Shown: in pieces, positions 1 to 7,367 of the stretch
How positions within the stretch are numbered: the stretch's first letter is position 1
Layout: each line of letters opens with the position of its first letter
Source of the DNA: Discostella pseudostelligera
Taxonomy: Eukaryota > Bacillariophyta > Thalassiosirophyceae > Thalassiosirales > Thalassiosiraceae
DNA length: 12,541 bases
Reading direction: 5' to 3'
Assembly: GCA_036940085.1 (NCBI GenBank)
Contig: JALLBK010000459.1
Span: 1 to 12,541 of the forward strand
Translations under genes and position numbers: made by a program
The notes under the pieces: generated by a model
The model's database searches: none
What the model saw: only the letters and a program-made list of their open reading frames with translations
Told to the model about the DNA's origin: nothing

Positions 1-11
1 CGACGACGACG

Positions 12-767
12 ATGTCCGACCACAATTATAACCTTCGTAGGCGACCAGTCGTCATGAATGCGTCAGTTAATAATGCGGCCTTAGCGCCGCACCATCTTCG
101 AGCTATGACGGTGAACATCAATGTCTCGGTTCGACTCTTCTGCCTTCGATCCTCCCTGCCAGCCCGATTACCTCCTCGTTTAACATCTTATATCGACATG
201 AACATCACAACAAATCCGTTTGATTATGCGGACAATTCATTAGGGAGAGGTTCTCAAATCATGGGCTCTCTCTTGGTACAGATTGGGATGTTCTTCGGTG
301 TGAAAATACCAGACGGTGGTGGAATATGGCGATTGCATCGGGAGGCAAATGAGATCCGAACGCTGAAGGATATTGTCTGTGGAGATCGGTTGGTGCTTAG
401 TTGTGGAGAGCATTGGGTATGCGGACCTTTGGATGGATCGACTCTGAAGAATTTGCCGTTCAAGAATTGTGTTAAAGTGAATGCGTTGAAAACTCCGCTT
501 CGTGTTCGCGATGTAAATGACGGCACTACTTCATCGAATAAGCCTCCGTCGGTTGCAGCGAAGGTTGTAAGCATTACGAACGATAGTAGTCGTTCGTATG
601 TCAGGCCCGCTGACAGTGGAAAGGAAAACAGCAATGAAGTCATTGTTATCAGTAGTGATGATGAGAGTGATTGCTCCTCGGATGTCGAGGATGTCACGGA
701 AGAATGGCGGGCTAAGCGAGATGAGGAACTTCGTATTATGAGGGCTAGTGCAGAGGAAATTGATTGA
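12..767 (+). CDS. Uncharacterised acidic-tailed protein with possible doublecortin/ubiquitin-like fold and a SUMO-interaction-like motif
   Basis: I do not recognise this gene as a named family member. The 251-residue product has a basic N-terminus (LRRRP at 8-12). A segment at about 33-135 reads like a doublecortin-type ubiquitin-like fold: a beta strand with NVSVRLF near 37-43, a helix around SLLVQIGMFFGV (86-97), then GGGIWRLHREANEIRTLKD (102-120) and LVLSCGEHW (127-135). That last part resembles the family pattern of R-L-Y, a 'G-x-x-V-x-S-L-x-D-L' turn and 'Y-V-A-x-G-x-E-x-F'. The tail is acidic, with VIVISSDDESD at 210-220, a textbook hydrophobic-then-acidic SUMO-interaction motif with CK2-type serines, and ends in a charged helix. 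The frame is open to the left edge, so an upstream exon or earlier start cannot be excluded. The ATG at 12 is the first in the window. An AATAAA lies 146 bases past the stop. Confidence 0.6.
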   Translation: MSDHNYNLRRRPVVMNASVNNAALAPHHLRAMTVNINVSVRLFCLRSSLPARLPPRLTSYIDMNITTNPFDYADNSLGRGSQIMGSLLVQIGMFFGVKIPDGGGIWRLHREANEIRTLKDIVCGDRLVLSCGEHWVCGPLDGSTLKNLPFKNCVKVNALKTPLRVRDVNDGTTSSNKPPSVAAKVVSITNDSSRSYVRPADSGKENSNEVIVISSDDESDCSSDVEDVTEEWRAKRDEELRIMRASAEEID

Positions 768-858
768 CTAGGATGTCGAGGATCGAATGACAGCATCATC
801 TCGAGTAGTACGATACCGGATCATGCGTTCGCTGTCAGAGAGGGGCGCGATGTCTTCC

Positions 859-864
859 TTTATT
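859..864 (-). terminator. Candidate polyadenylation signal for the prolyl-tRNA synthetase gene
   Basis: TTTATT on the given strand reads AATAAA on the minus strand, about 113 bases past the synthetase stop. It lies upstream of the plus-strand signal at 913-918, so if both are used the convergent transcripts overlap at their tails. Hexamer match only. Confidence 0.3.
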
Positions 865-912
865 ACTCAAACAGTGGTACGCGTCAAGCCGGAATAGTGT
901 GTAGAGTCAAAT

Positions 913-918
913 AATAAA
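913..918 (+). terminator. Candidate polyadenylation signal for the 12-767 gene
   Basis: AATAAA lies 146 bases downstream of the stop at 767 and just before the 3' end of the convergent prolyl-tRNA synthetase gene. Hexamer match only; no cleavage-site evidence is visible. Confidence 0.3.
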
Positions 919-976
919 AGTAAACTTAGCATCCATTGTCGTGGACATTAAACCAATCTACACACCACCACCTCAA

Positions 977-3241
977 TTAGTAGGATCGCCCCCAAAGCAC
1001 CCAGCAAGTAGCTGGCAACCCACTAGCAATGCACTTCATACCCTCAGCGAGCTCTGGCTGAGAAAATGGAATGCACAACGTCTTCGCGGCAACCGAAGTG
1101 GCCGCTCGAGCATCCTCTCCGACCTCGCCACGACTTTGCAAACTCTCCTCGCGACTCTTCTCCTTCACCCACTCCTCCCAGGTGTCATGTTCGCCACCAC
1201 ACCATGGAGTAAGTACGAGATTGTGCAATTCCAAGTTAGGCACGAAGTCTTTCCACTCAGTAACCTTGACCAGATGATCATCACGGAATTCCTTCGCTTT
1301 CGTGAACATGTTGTTTTGTACCTCCTCCAACTTCTTCCCCACCGCCTCGGCCAAATCATCCACACTCACGTCAATCTTCTCGCCACCAAACCTCACCACC
1401 ATCCGTGCAGACTTGGTTTCCAAATCACGCGGTCCCACTTCAATACGAATAGGCACACCCTTCTGTTCCCAGTGAGCATACTTCCATCCTGGATTGTATA
1501 TCGATCGATCATCAAGCTTGCATCGAATATTCTTGTCTTCCATACTCTTCAAAATCTCTTCACAATATCCAGTAAGATTCTCGAGTGGACAAGTCTTACT
1601 CACAATGGGAATAATGACGGCCTGGACGGGGGCCACACGTGGAGGCAAGACAAGGCCGGTATCATCTCCATGCACCATTACCATAACACCAATAGTACGT
1701 GTGGTCAATCCCCAACTCGTCTGCCATACCACTTGCGTCTCACCCTTCTCATCTTGATAATTAATATCAAACATCTTCCCAAAATTCTGCCCCAAGTGAT
1801 GAGATGTCGCACCCTGAATGGCACGTCCACTAATGGGGATGTAAGCTTCGACCGTCGTGGTGGTATGCCCACCGGCAAACTTCTCCTTCTCTGTTTTATA
1901 TCCTGGAATCACAGGCACGGCAAGCAGTTCCTCATACACTCGTCGATACAAGTCCAAAGCCTGACGGACCATAACATTGGCATCCTCAAAGGATGCATGG
2001 GCCGTATGTCCCTCCTGCCATAAAAACTCACGTGTACGAAGGAAAGGCGTGGGATCCTTAAATTCCCACCGCACCACATTGGACCATTGATTCAACTTCA
2101 ATGGCAAATCACGATGACTGCGTATCCAATCCGCAAAGGCGGGATACATAATCGTCTCACTCGTAGGACGTACCGCAATGGGTGCGGCCAAATCTCCATC
2201 TCCACTCTTGGTGACCCATGCCACCTCGGGTGCAAATCCCTCAACATGATCCTTTTCTTTTTCGAGACGATCTTTGGAAACGAACATGGGAAAGTATGAG
2301 TTCTCGACGCCTAGCTTGCGGATTTGGATATTGAACCAATCTTGAATCAATTCCCAAATCTTGTAACTCCATGGACGCAAGATGTAACATCCACTAATAT
2401 CATAGTACGAGATCATCTCACTGAGTACAATAACGTCGGTGTACCACATGGCAAAATTCTCGGATTTCTTCCACTTTAATGCCAATTGCGTCTCACCCTT
2501 CTTGGTTTGTTTCTTGTTCAGGTTGGCTGATTTGGTTGCATCCTTGGCTTTGGGGGGGAAGGTGGGTTTGGTGGAGGACTTGTCGCCAGTGGGACGGGAG
2601 GATGGGACCTTTCCAGGAAGAGGCTGGTCACTACTACTGCTACTCTTCTTGGAAAAAAAGAGCATCGTTGGGGTTACACCTACCTCCTTGAGAAACTGGA
2701 GTAAATCCGCGGGGGCGAGTGCAGTGCTTGCATCGTTGCGCATGGGATGCGAATGGATCTTGTTCATCTTCATCAAATTCTCATCAACGACAAGTGTAAT
2801 ATCTTTATCGGCATTATTCATCATCGAGAGCGGTCCGACACATCCCTTCTTACACGCCAACTTCTCCAACAATAATTCCTCATCGGCCAAACGTAGATTG
2901 ACTTTCCCATCGAGCTTCAATGCTTTGCCCAATTCCTTCGTATCCAAGTCGGCATCGGTACAAGTGGTAACCAAGAACAAGCCATGCTTTTTATCCTTGA
3001 AGAATAGATTTTTAGTGTGACTTTCGGAATTGTCGGAGGGGAGGGGAACGTTGGCAACGAGTTCGTCGGCTGTCATGGACAAGGTGTGCGGATAGGTAAC
3101 GTGTGGGATGGTGAGGGCATCGAGCTTTTGGACAATGGTGTTGGTGGAGAAATCGAGTAGGTCGTCGTCGTTGATCATGACGGCGGCGTCGGTAGCTGCG
3201 GCGTCGGCGGTGGCAGATTTCAGGTCGGACATGTCCTCCAT
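977..3241 (-). CDS. ProRS: Prolyl-tRNA synthetase, archaeal/eukaryotic type, with fused N-terminal YbaK/ProX editing domain
   Basis: The enzyme charges tRNA-Pro with proline. The 754-residue product is full length and intronless. Residues ~30-196 form a YbaK/ProX-like editing domain (HTKNLFFKDKKHGLFLV 75-91; GCVGPLSMMNNADKD 133-147; KIHSHPMRNDAST 161-173), a family known to hydrolyse mischarged Ala- or Cys-tRNA-Pro. A Ser/Lys/Pro-rich linker follows (~198-250). The class II catalytic core spans ~260-535: motif 1 GCYILRPWSYKIWELI (284-299), RPTSET (358-363), motif 2 RWEFKDPTPFLRTREFLWQE (391-410), GATSHHLGQNF (477-487) and motif 3-type TSWGLTTRTIG (508-518). The anticodon-binding domain lies at ~538-640. 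The eukaryotic/archaeal C-terminal domain (~665-754) has Cys at 681, 723, 737 and 746 and ends in the characteristic GRSY. The start is the first ATG; Met4 is a nearby alternative. No organelle-targeting peptide is obvious, so it is probably the cytosolic enzyme. An N-terminally fused editing domain is known in apicomplexan and some other protist ProRS. Confidence 0.97.
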   Translation of the reverse strand: MEDMSDLKSATADAAATDAAVMINDDDLLDFSTNTIVQKLDALTIPHVTYPHTLSMTADELVANVPLPSDNSESHTKNLFFKDKKHGLFLVTTCTDADLDTKELGKALKLDGKVNLRLADEELLLEKLACKKGCVGPLSMMNNADKDITLVVDENLMKMNKIHSHPMRNDASTALAPADLLQFLKEVGVTPTMLFFSKKSSSSSDQPLPGKVPSSRPTGDKSSTKPTFPPKAKDATKSANLNKKQTKKGETQLALKWKKSENFAMWYTDVIVLSEMISYYDISGCYILRPWSYKIWELIQDWFNIQIRKLGVENSYFPMFVSKDRLEKEKDHVEGFAPEVAWVTKSGDGDLAAPIAVRPTSETIMYPAFADWIRSHRDLPLKLNQWSNVVRWEFKDPTPFLRTREFLWQEGHTAHASFEDANVMVRQALDLYRRVYEELLAVPVIPGYKTEKEKFAGGHTTTTVEAYIPISGRAIQGATSHHLGQNFGKMFDINYQDEKGETQVVWQTSWGLTTRTIGVMVMVHGDDTGLVLPPRVAPVQAVIIPIVSKTCPLENLTGYCEEILKSMEDKNIRCKLDDRSIYNPGWKYAHWEQKGVPIRIEVGPRDLETKSARMVVRFGGEKIDVSVDDLAEAVGKKLEEVQNNMFTKAKEFRDDHLVKVTEWKDFVPNLELHNLVLTPWCGGEHDTWEEWVKEKSREESLQSRGEVGEDARAATSVAAKTLCIPFSQPELAEGMKCIASGLPATCWVLWGRSY

Positions 3242-3813
3242 TGTTGCAATATGATGTTAATGAGAGGCCGAGTATCTAGGATGTTGAGGGACGACGATGG
3301 TGATGAATGCGGAGACGGGCGTTGAATACACGTTGAATTGATGAAGGCGATGCATAGAGTATCGTAAGTGCATCGGCATTGTGTGAATACATAGAAATAG
3401 AAAGAGATGCACCGTCACCAAGCAGCTTCAATGTGTGGATATGCGTGTTCCACGTGTAGGTAGAAGACAAGTCTCCCGCCAAATCTTTGCCACGTGGAAA
3501 GAAGTGAGAGTCGAGTCAATTGATTACCCGCCGAATATCCTCCACGCGTCAGGAAAATTGAGTCGAGTCAATCCAATCCCGCCATAATATCGGCCACGTG
3601 TAAGCATTAACCAGCGGACACATCACCATCACGAAGGGCCGTGCAAGCCGTAACCTACCTACCCATTTGATGCAGACAAACAACGATCAATGAACTGAAG
3701 TGCTATCTACTTATTGCTCTCTAGAGATTGGAAAATTACACGTTCAATTGGCAGATACTCCTACTTCACGGATTCGACATTCCATCACCTACCACCTACT
3801 TTGAGGCCGTAGC
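3242..3813 (-). promoter_or_regulatory. Upstream region of the prolyl-tRNA synthetase gene (572 bp)
   Basis: This gap separates the synthetase start from the 3' end of glycosyltransferase A; both genes are on the minus strand. The only structure I see is the diverged tandem unit set at 3451-3600 with CACGTG palindromes. A 68-codon minus-strand open frame at 3276-3482 has no recognisable features and is probably chance. From 3601 to 3813 I see no gene or repeat; this part should hold the 3' untranslated region of glycosyltransferase A. Confidence 0.45.
3451..3600. repeat. Diverged ~52-bp tandem units carrying CACGTG, CCCGCC and GAGTCGAGTCAAT
   Basis: CCCGCC recurs at 3475-3480, 3527-3532 and 3578-3583 (spacing 52 and 51). 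CACGTG occurs at 3451-3456, 3491-3496 and 3595-3600, with a variant CACGCG at 3543-3548. GAGTCGAGTCAAT occurs at 3508-3520 and 3559-3571. The common order and spacing show that these are diverged tandem copies rather than scattered motifs. CACGTG is the palindromic E-box/G-box core bound by bHLH and bZIP factors. The units lie 210-360 bases upstream of the synthetase ATG, so a promoter role is possible but inferred. Confidence 0.6.
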
Positions 3814-5400
3814 TTAAGAGTGTTCGTGCACAAACAGTTCCATCTCCACAGGTCCTTGATTGTGACATGAAATCGACGCCGAATCACACTTTGAATTCTG
3901 GCATCGACGTGGATGAAGCCCAGATATATGCTTATGTGTATAGTGAGAAACCATGTACCCCACTGCCCAATCGGAGTGCAAGCAGAATTGTCGTGTGGCG
4001 GAATATTTGTAGAATATATCCAATGCCGAATCTCCATTCAGATACACATCTAATTCACCGATTGTATTCTTTTGTAGGTTGGCGCAGCTCAGCGTCATAG
4101 AATCAGGGTTCTCCGCTGTTTGTTGCTGCTGTTGTTGTTGTCGTCGTCGTTGTTTGCCGTAGCAATAAAGTGGTTGGGTCAGCTGATGGATGGCTGCTCT
4201 ATTGAAGAACGTTCCGAATCCACCAAAGGGAAATACGAATCCGATATTCAAGTCGTATGGACATCCCGATCCAATGAAAGGAAGACCTTCTACGAAATCT
4301 GAATGTTGTTGCATGGCACTCTTCATATTTTCTATGTCCTGGCAATACACCATTTAGACGGCGACGAATAAACATTGAGCAGTGAATTTGGTTCAGAGCT
4401 GTACAGAGAATATATCAAGATGAATACGTACCACAGCCGTGTCATCGTCCACTATCATCAATACATCCGGTATATTCGTTGAATCGCGATACATCTCCAT
4501 AAGCCAACCAAGTCCATGGCCCGGACGACGCTGTGCACAGAACCATCCTGCATTCCTCGATTCTATTCCCTTTCGACTGGCCATACCAAAATGCGATTGT
4601 CGGAATCTTTCCAACTTATTGTTACTTTGCCAACCCATATCTCCTTGGCAGGTTTGAATGTAGGATTGTAGTGAATCATTGTCCATTTGATCGCATTGGG
4701 GATCATAATCCTGTGCTTCGTTGATACCCCAAAAGTTACGCACGTGGGGGTGCGATGCCCAAGTGTTGATTTGGGCAGTCATCTGATCATTAATACCATC
4801 CGAATGAGAAACATGTAACAGTGCAAAGAAATAAACTTGATGAAGATATTTACTTTGAAAAATACTCACATATTCGGGCCGTGTTCGAGAACCAACGCTA
4901 AGCACGTCAACAACCAAACCTTGATGATCATGATCGGGAGGACGACTGTGTACTATTGCTGGAAGAACATATTTGGATTCGGCAAGAATCGTCTCCGGCA
5001 CAACGTACAACAAATCAGTCGCGAGAAGTTCCTCGCCCCCCTCCTTGACAATTATTGTTCTCGGGTCATTGAACATCTTATTCATTTATTGGACACCACG
5101 TGAGGTATCGAACTAATGTTTTGAGCAAGCATCGAATTGTAATATGCAATTTTGATGACACAGGGATGACTAACCNGGTATCGAACTAATGTTTTGAGCA
5201 AGCATCGAATTGTAATATGCAATTTTGATGACACAGGGATGACTAACCTCTGGCAGATTCATGAGCCTACGAGGCGAGGAAGATAAACTTTGACTCGACG
5301 GTATTTTTACTCCGATGCTGCTAATAGTCAACCACAGAGGCAAAATCAACCCGACGCCGACGCAGACCAAAACCAAACGCGAAAGCGAATTGATGGTCAT
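3814..5400 (-). CDS. Glycosyltransferase A: Fringe-like (GT31-type) type II membrane protein, four exons
   Basis: Predicted Golgi transferase that adds a sugar from a nucleotide-sugar donor. Exons by alignment to copies B and C, all phase 0: 5400-5248, 5076-4870, 4782-4432, 4338-3814, giving 411 residues. Introns: 5247-5077 (inflated by the duplicated sequence around the N at 5176; about 98 nt otherwise), 4869-4783 (87 nt) and 4431-4339 (93 nt), all GT-AG. Residues ~8-24 form an uncleaved signal anchor (RLVLVCVGVGLILPLWL), followed by a Ser-rich stem. The lumenal domain has a Fringe-like first strand (VDVLSVGSRTR) and TW near 127-128, then NAGWFCAQRRPGHG, the metal/nucleotide-binding DDD at 232-234, FPFGGFGTFFNRAA around 273-286 (the GGxG-type acceptor loop), and HSDW at 358-361 where the family has its catalytic Asp. 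An Arg/Gln tract at 300-310 is unique to this copy. The gene is head-to-head with gene F. Donor and acceptor sugars cannot be told from sequence. Confidence 0.82.
4119..4155 (-). repeat. Trinucleotide tract encoding Arg3-Gln7 in glycosyltransferase A
   Basis: On the minus strand the tract runs from CAA through three CGA codons to a mixed run of CAA and CAG codons, giving Q-RRR-QQQQQQQ (residues ~303-310 plus flank). Copies B and C have ordinary acidic/polar loops of similar length at this place. It lies in the loop after the GGFG segment, so it looks like an expansion tolerated on the protein surface. Confidence 0.75.
5104..5248. repeat. Exact 72-bp direct duplication flanking a single N: unmerged contig overlap
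   Basis: Positions 5104-5175 and 5177-5248 are identical as read, separated only by N at 5176. The duplicated unit is intron 1 of glycosyltransferase A plus one exon base. Counting it once reduces that intron from 171 to about 98 nt, close to the 89-nt homologous intron of copy B. This is most simply two overlapping contig ends scaffolded with a nominal gap. Confidence 0.9.
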
Positions 5401-5428
5401 TGTTTTTCTTTATCAAACCCTGCGTCGC

Positions 5429-5605
5429 TAGCGGTTTGAAAAATAACGATAGGATAGAGCGCTCACAACGAGAGGAACATAGTATCTAATGGTCAGGAGG
5501 AGTCAGAGGTCCGTCAGGGGAGGTTGTGACACAAGCAATTGACGAGGGCGCCAAATGACCCATAGTATGACCCCAGGGACAAATGACTCAATTTTCCAAT
5601 GTGCA
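5429..5605 (-). promoter_or_regulatory. Promoter block of gene A conserved with gene C
   Basis: In gene-A orientation the block contains, in order, CACATTGGA (~5595-5603), GGTCATTTGGCG (5549-5560), ACCATTAGATACT (5481-5493), a 21-bp identical core at 5447-5467 containing the palindrome GAGCGCTC followed by TATCCTATCG, and CAAACCGCTA (5429-5438). The same elements occur in the same order upstream of copy C at 9129-9394. The core sits about 46 bases from the A start codon. Either recent shared ancestry or functional constraint could explain this. Confidence 0.7.
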
Positions 5606-5637
5606 AAATATCGCCAATTGTCGCAGAGTCAGTGACA

Positions 5638-5670
5638 TTTTTTGGCGGGAGATCCTTTTTTGGCGGGAGA
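5638..5670 (+). promoter_or_regulatory. Two E2F-like sites as a 15-bp direct repeat
   Basis: TTTTTTGGCGGGAGA occurs at 5638-5652 and again at 5656-5670, an 18-bp period. It contains TTTGGCGGGA, close to the E2F/DP consensus of plants and animals. The repeats lie about 190-220 bases upstream of gene F and 240-270 from gene A. Motif match only. Confidence 0.45.
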
Positions 5671-5857
5671 GCATGCAATGCGACACCCGCCCACTCTAGC
5701 ACTCAGTGTAGAACACAAACCTGATGAACCAACATCCGAACACCAACAACAACAACAATTATTGTGCGGAAGCGCAGATGGTGGTGACGATGAGTGTTTA
5801 ATTAGAAATCATCATTATAATCGCCATGATGTGGGGCTAAGCGCCCACTTAGGGATC

Positions 5858-7253
5858 ATGTTGGTCAAGTCGCCTTCGCTTTTGCTGTTGGTGCTTGTCG
5901 TCGGCAGCTTCGTGGCTTCGACCCTTCGGAAATTTGAGGCATAGTGCAACCAAGACCAAATTTTTCGCATTCATCTTACGGACAGGGTCGTCGATTTTTA
6001 GACTTGAAAGAGGTAAGATATCCGTGCCGTCTCTTGCAAATGAGAATTTTCATCGCTCTACATTGCTTGCACTGATCATTGACCTGACATCTATTACCCC
6101 ATTCCCCACCTCCGCCGCCGCCATAAACCACCTCTACGTCAAACCACTCAAGTTCATTGATCCCAGAACAGTCAAAGTCAAGGAGACCATCTTTGAGTCG
6201 AATAAATATATGCCCATTACAGTATGCAATCGCGTTGCACCATTACCTCCCGGCGACGATGTTAAAGCAACGCAACAATATGCAACTTGTCCATTACTAA
6301 GCAATCCACCGGGAAACACCACAATCTTAATGTTGGACAATACACGATTATTTGGTAGAACGGGTAACAATCTGATTGAGTTTTTTCATAGCCTACAATA
6401 TGGAAGGGACAAGGGCATTGTCGTCGGTATGATGCAAGATGATTGGCCCACTCGCATGATCACGGAAATGTGGATGGCAGTCCATCACAATAATACAGCT
6501 GCATGGAAACAGATGATGGAACAGACGTTCTGCGTTAGGGTGTTTGAAACAGCCGATGAATTGAATCAATTCAAAGAGGTAGTTAGGATGGGAACTGTCG
6601 TTTTGTTCTACTACCAATATGAGGTATCTCGGGATGAGTACATTGAGTTTCAATGTCACAACATCCGTGCATTATGGAGATCATACAACAATGGTTCGGG
6701 GTTTGACGTGCAACATGCACCTGTTCGTGACATGTGCTCTGCTGTGGATGCAATCTTTGGTGGCATGTCAGATCCACCCATTTACTCTGTAATACACAGT
6801 CGATCATTGGAGGATGAAGGGATCAGACTGATGAAGAGAGTTTGTGGAATGCTAGGATGCGATCCCATCGCCGCACTAGAAATGCAGCCGGAGTATGTGA
6901 AAGCTATATTGAAACCTTTGGATTTGCTAAAACATCCGATACTTTTCATGACTGATAATCAACGACCAGAAGTATTTGAGAGGTTATTGGCCGATCCAGA
7001 TATTGGACCGAATATTCGTTTGATACCACCAGAGGCAAGTTGGAAAGGTAGTGATATAACATTGGCGTTGCTGTCAAATACGTTTATTGGCAATCCTGCC
7101 TCGACATTTTCAGGATTCATTGTCAATTCTCGCGTTGCTCTCGGATATGATCGTAATTATTTGTATCGAAGGAAGGACGAAAATGGAGCATGGGTCGATG
7201 TGTGTGATGACCGCTGCAGTTTTGATTACTTTTTGGGTCAACATAAGATATGA
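5858..7253 (+). CDS. Gene F: fucosyltransferase-like (HxR-motif, GT-B type) membrane protein, with apparent frameshift in exon 1
   Basis: Proposed exons are 5858-6012 and 6153-7253 with a 140-nt intron (GTAAGA donor, CAAG acceptor), giving about 418 residues. Exon 1 starts MLVKSPSLLLLVLVVGSF, a signal anchor like the VKS-containing start of copy C. That frame meets TAG at 5942. The adjacent frame from 5938 continues to RRFLDLKE at the donor, matching RRLTSLSE and RRLMNLPE in C and A, so one base seems missing near 5936-5942. Exon 2 opens FIDPRTVKVKE, aligned with the paralogs' stem. The catalytic part differs from them: GRTGNN (119-124), IHSRSLE (265-271; the HxR donor motif of fucosyltransferases), PILFMTDNQ (314-322) and FIGNPASTFS (363-372), plus several Cys and an N-glycosylation site NNT (163-165). 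The acceptor is unknown. The part from 6210 (first ATG in exon 2) is uninterrupted. An alternative model skips the shift by using a weak donor at 5912. Confidence 0.7.
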
Positions 7254-7367
7254 ACATAATGGCGTGATGCTTACTTCGATTTAGTTTGTATTTAAATTGC
7301 CAAGATTAAATGATTATGAAACGCAGAGTAATCCATCTGAGCAAGAAAGTGCGATTTGTCAATGTGA
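7254..7367. other. Short convergent 3' gap between gene F and glycosyltransferase B
   Basis: Only 114 bases separate the two stop codons, so the 3' untranslated regions almost certainly overlap or abut. I see no AATAAA on either strand in this stretch. Confidence 0.5.

Larger units (their letters stand above)
5401..5857. promoter_or_regulatory. Shared upstream region between divergent genes A (-) and F (+)
   Basis: These 457 bases separate the two start codons and should contain both promoters. Nearest A (5429-5605) is a block that matches, in inverted orientation, the upstream region of copy C. Two E2F-like direct repeats lie at 5638-5670. Nearest F, the stretch around 5780-5827 (GGTGGTGACGA, later TCGCCATG) has a weaker counterpart upstream of C at 9271-9319. 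An open frame that crosses 5642-5857 lacks an ATG start until 5858 and is not called as a separate gene. Confidence 0.6.

Noticed and set aside
254..799. 181-codon minus-strand open frame over the first gene
   Set aside because: Ser-rich shadow of the acidic plus-strand protein; no motif and a less plausible composition.
941..2023. 360-codon plus-strand open frame antisense to the prolyl-tRNA synthetase
   Set aside because: It lies wholly opposite conserved catalytic and anticodon-binding coding sequence, has no domain-like composition and is explained by codon bias on the other strand.
2439..3020. 193-codon plus-strand open frame opposite the editing domain
   Set aside because: Shadow of the strongly conserved synthetase N-terminus; no independent motif.
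4119..4155. CRISPR-like or mobile-element repeat
   Set aside because: It is a short in-frame codon repeat within a conserved exon; no spacers, terminal repeats or transposase are present anywhere in the window.
5104..5248. Biological tandem duplication or target-site repeat around the N
   Set aside because: Exact identity, separation by a single N, and the same pattern at 11677 point to an assembly overlap.
5642..5944. Separate 100-codon protein upstream of gene F
   Set aside because: Its only ATG-initiated part begins at 5858 and is better explained as the signal-anchor exon of gene F; the upstream part lacks an ATG start.
5895..6152. N-terminal 86 codons of the long gene-F open frame
   Set aside because: It starts at TTG, has no ATG, and crosses what homology and the GTAAGA donor mark as exon 1 in another frame plus an intron. 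Real homology to the family resumes exactly at 6153.
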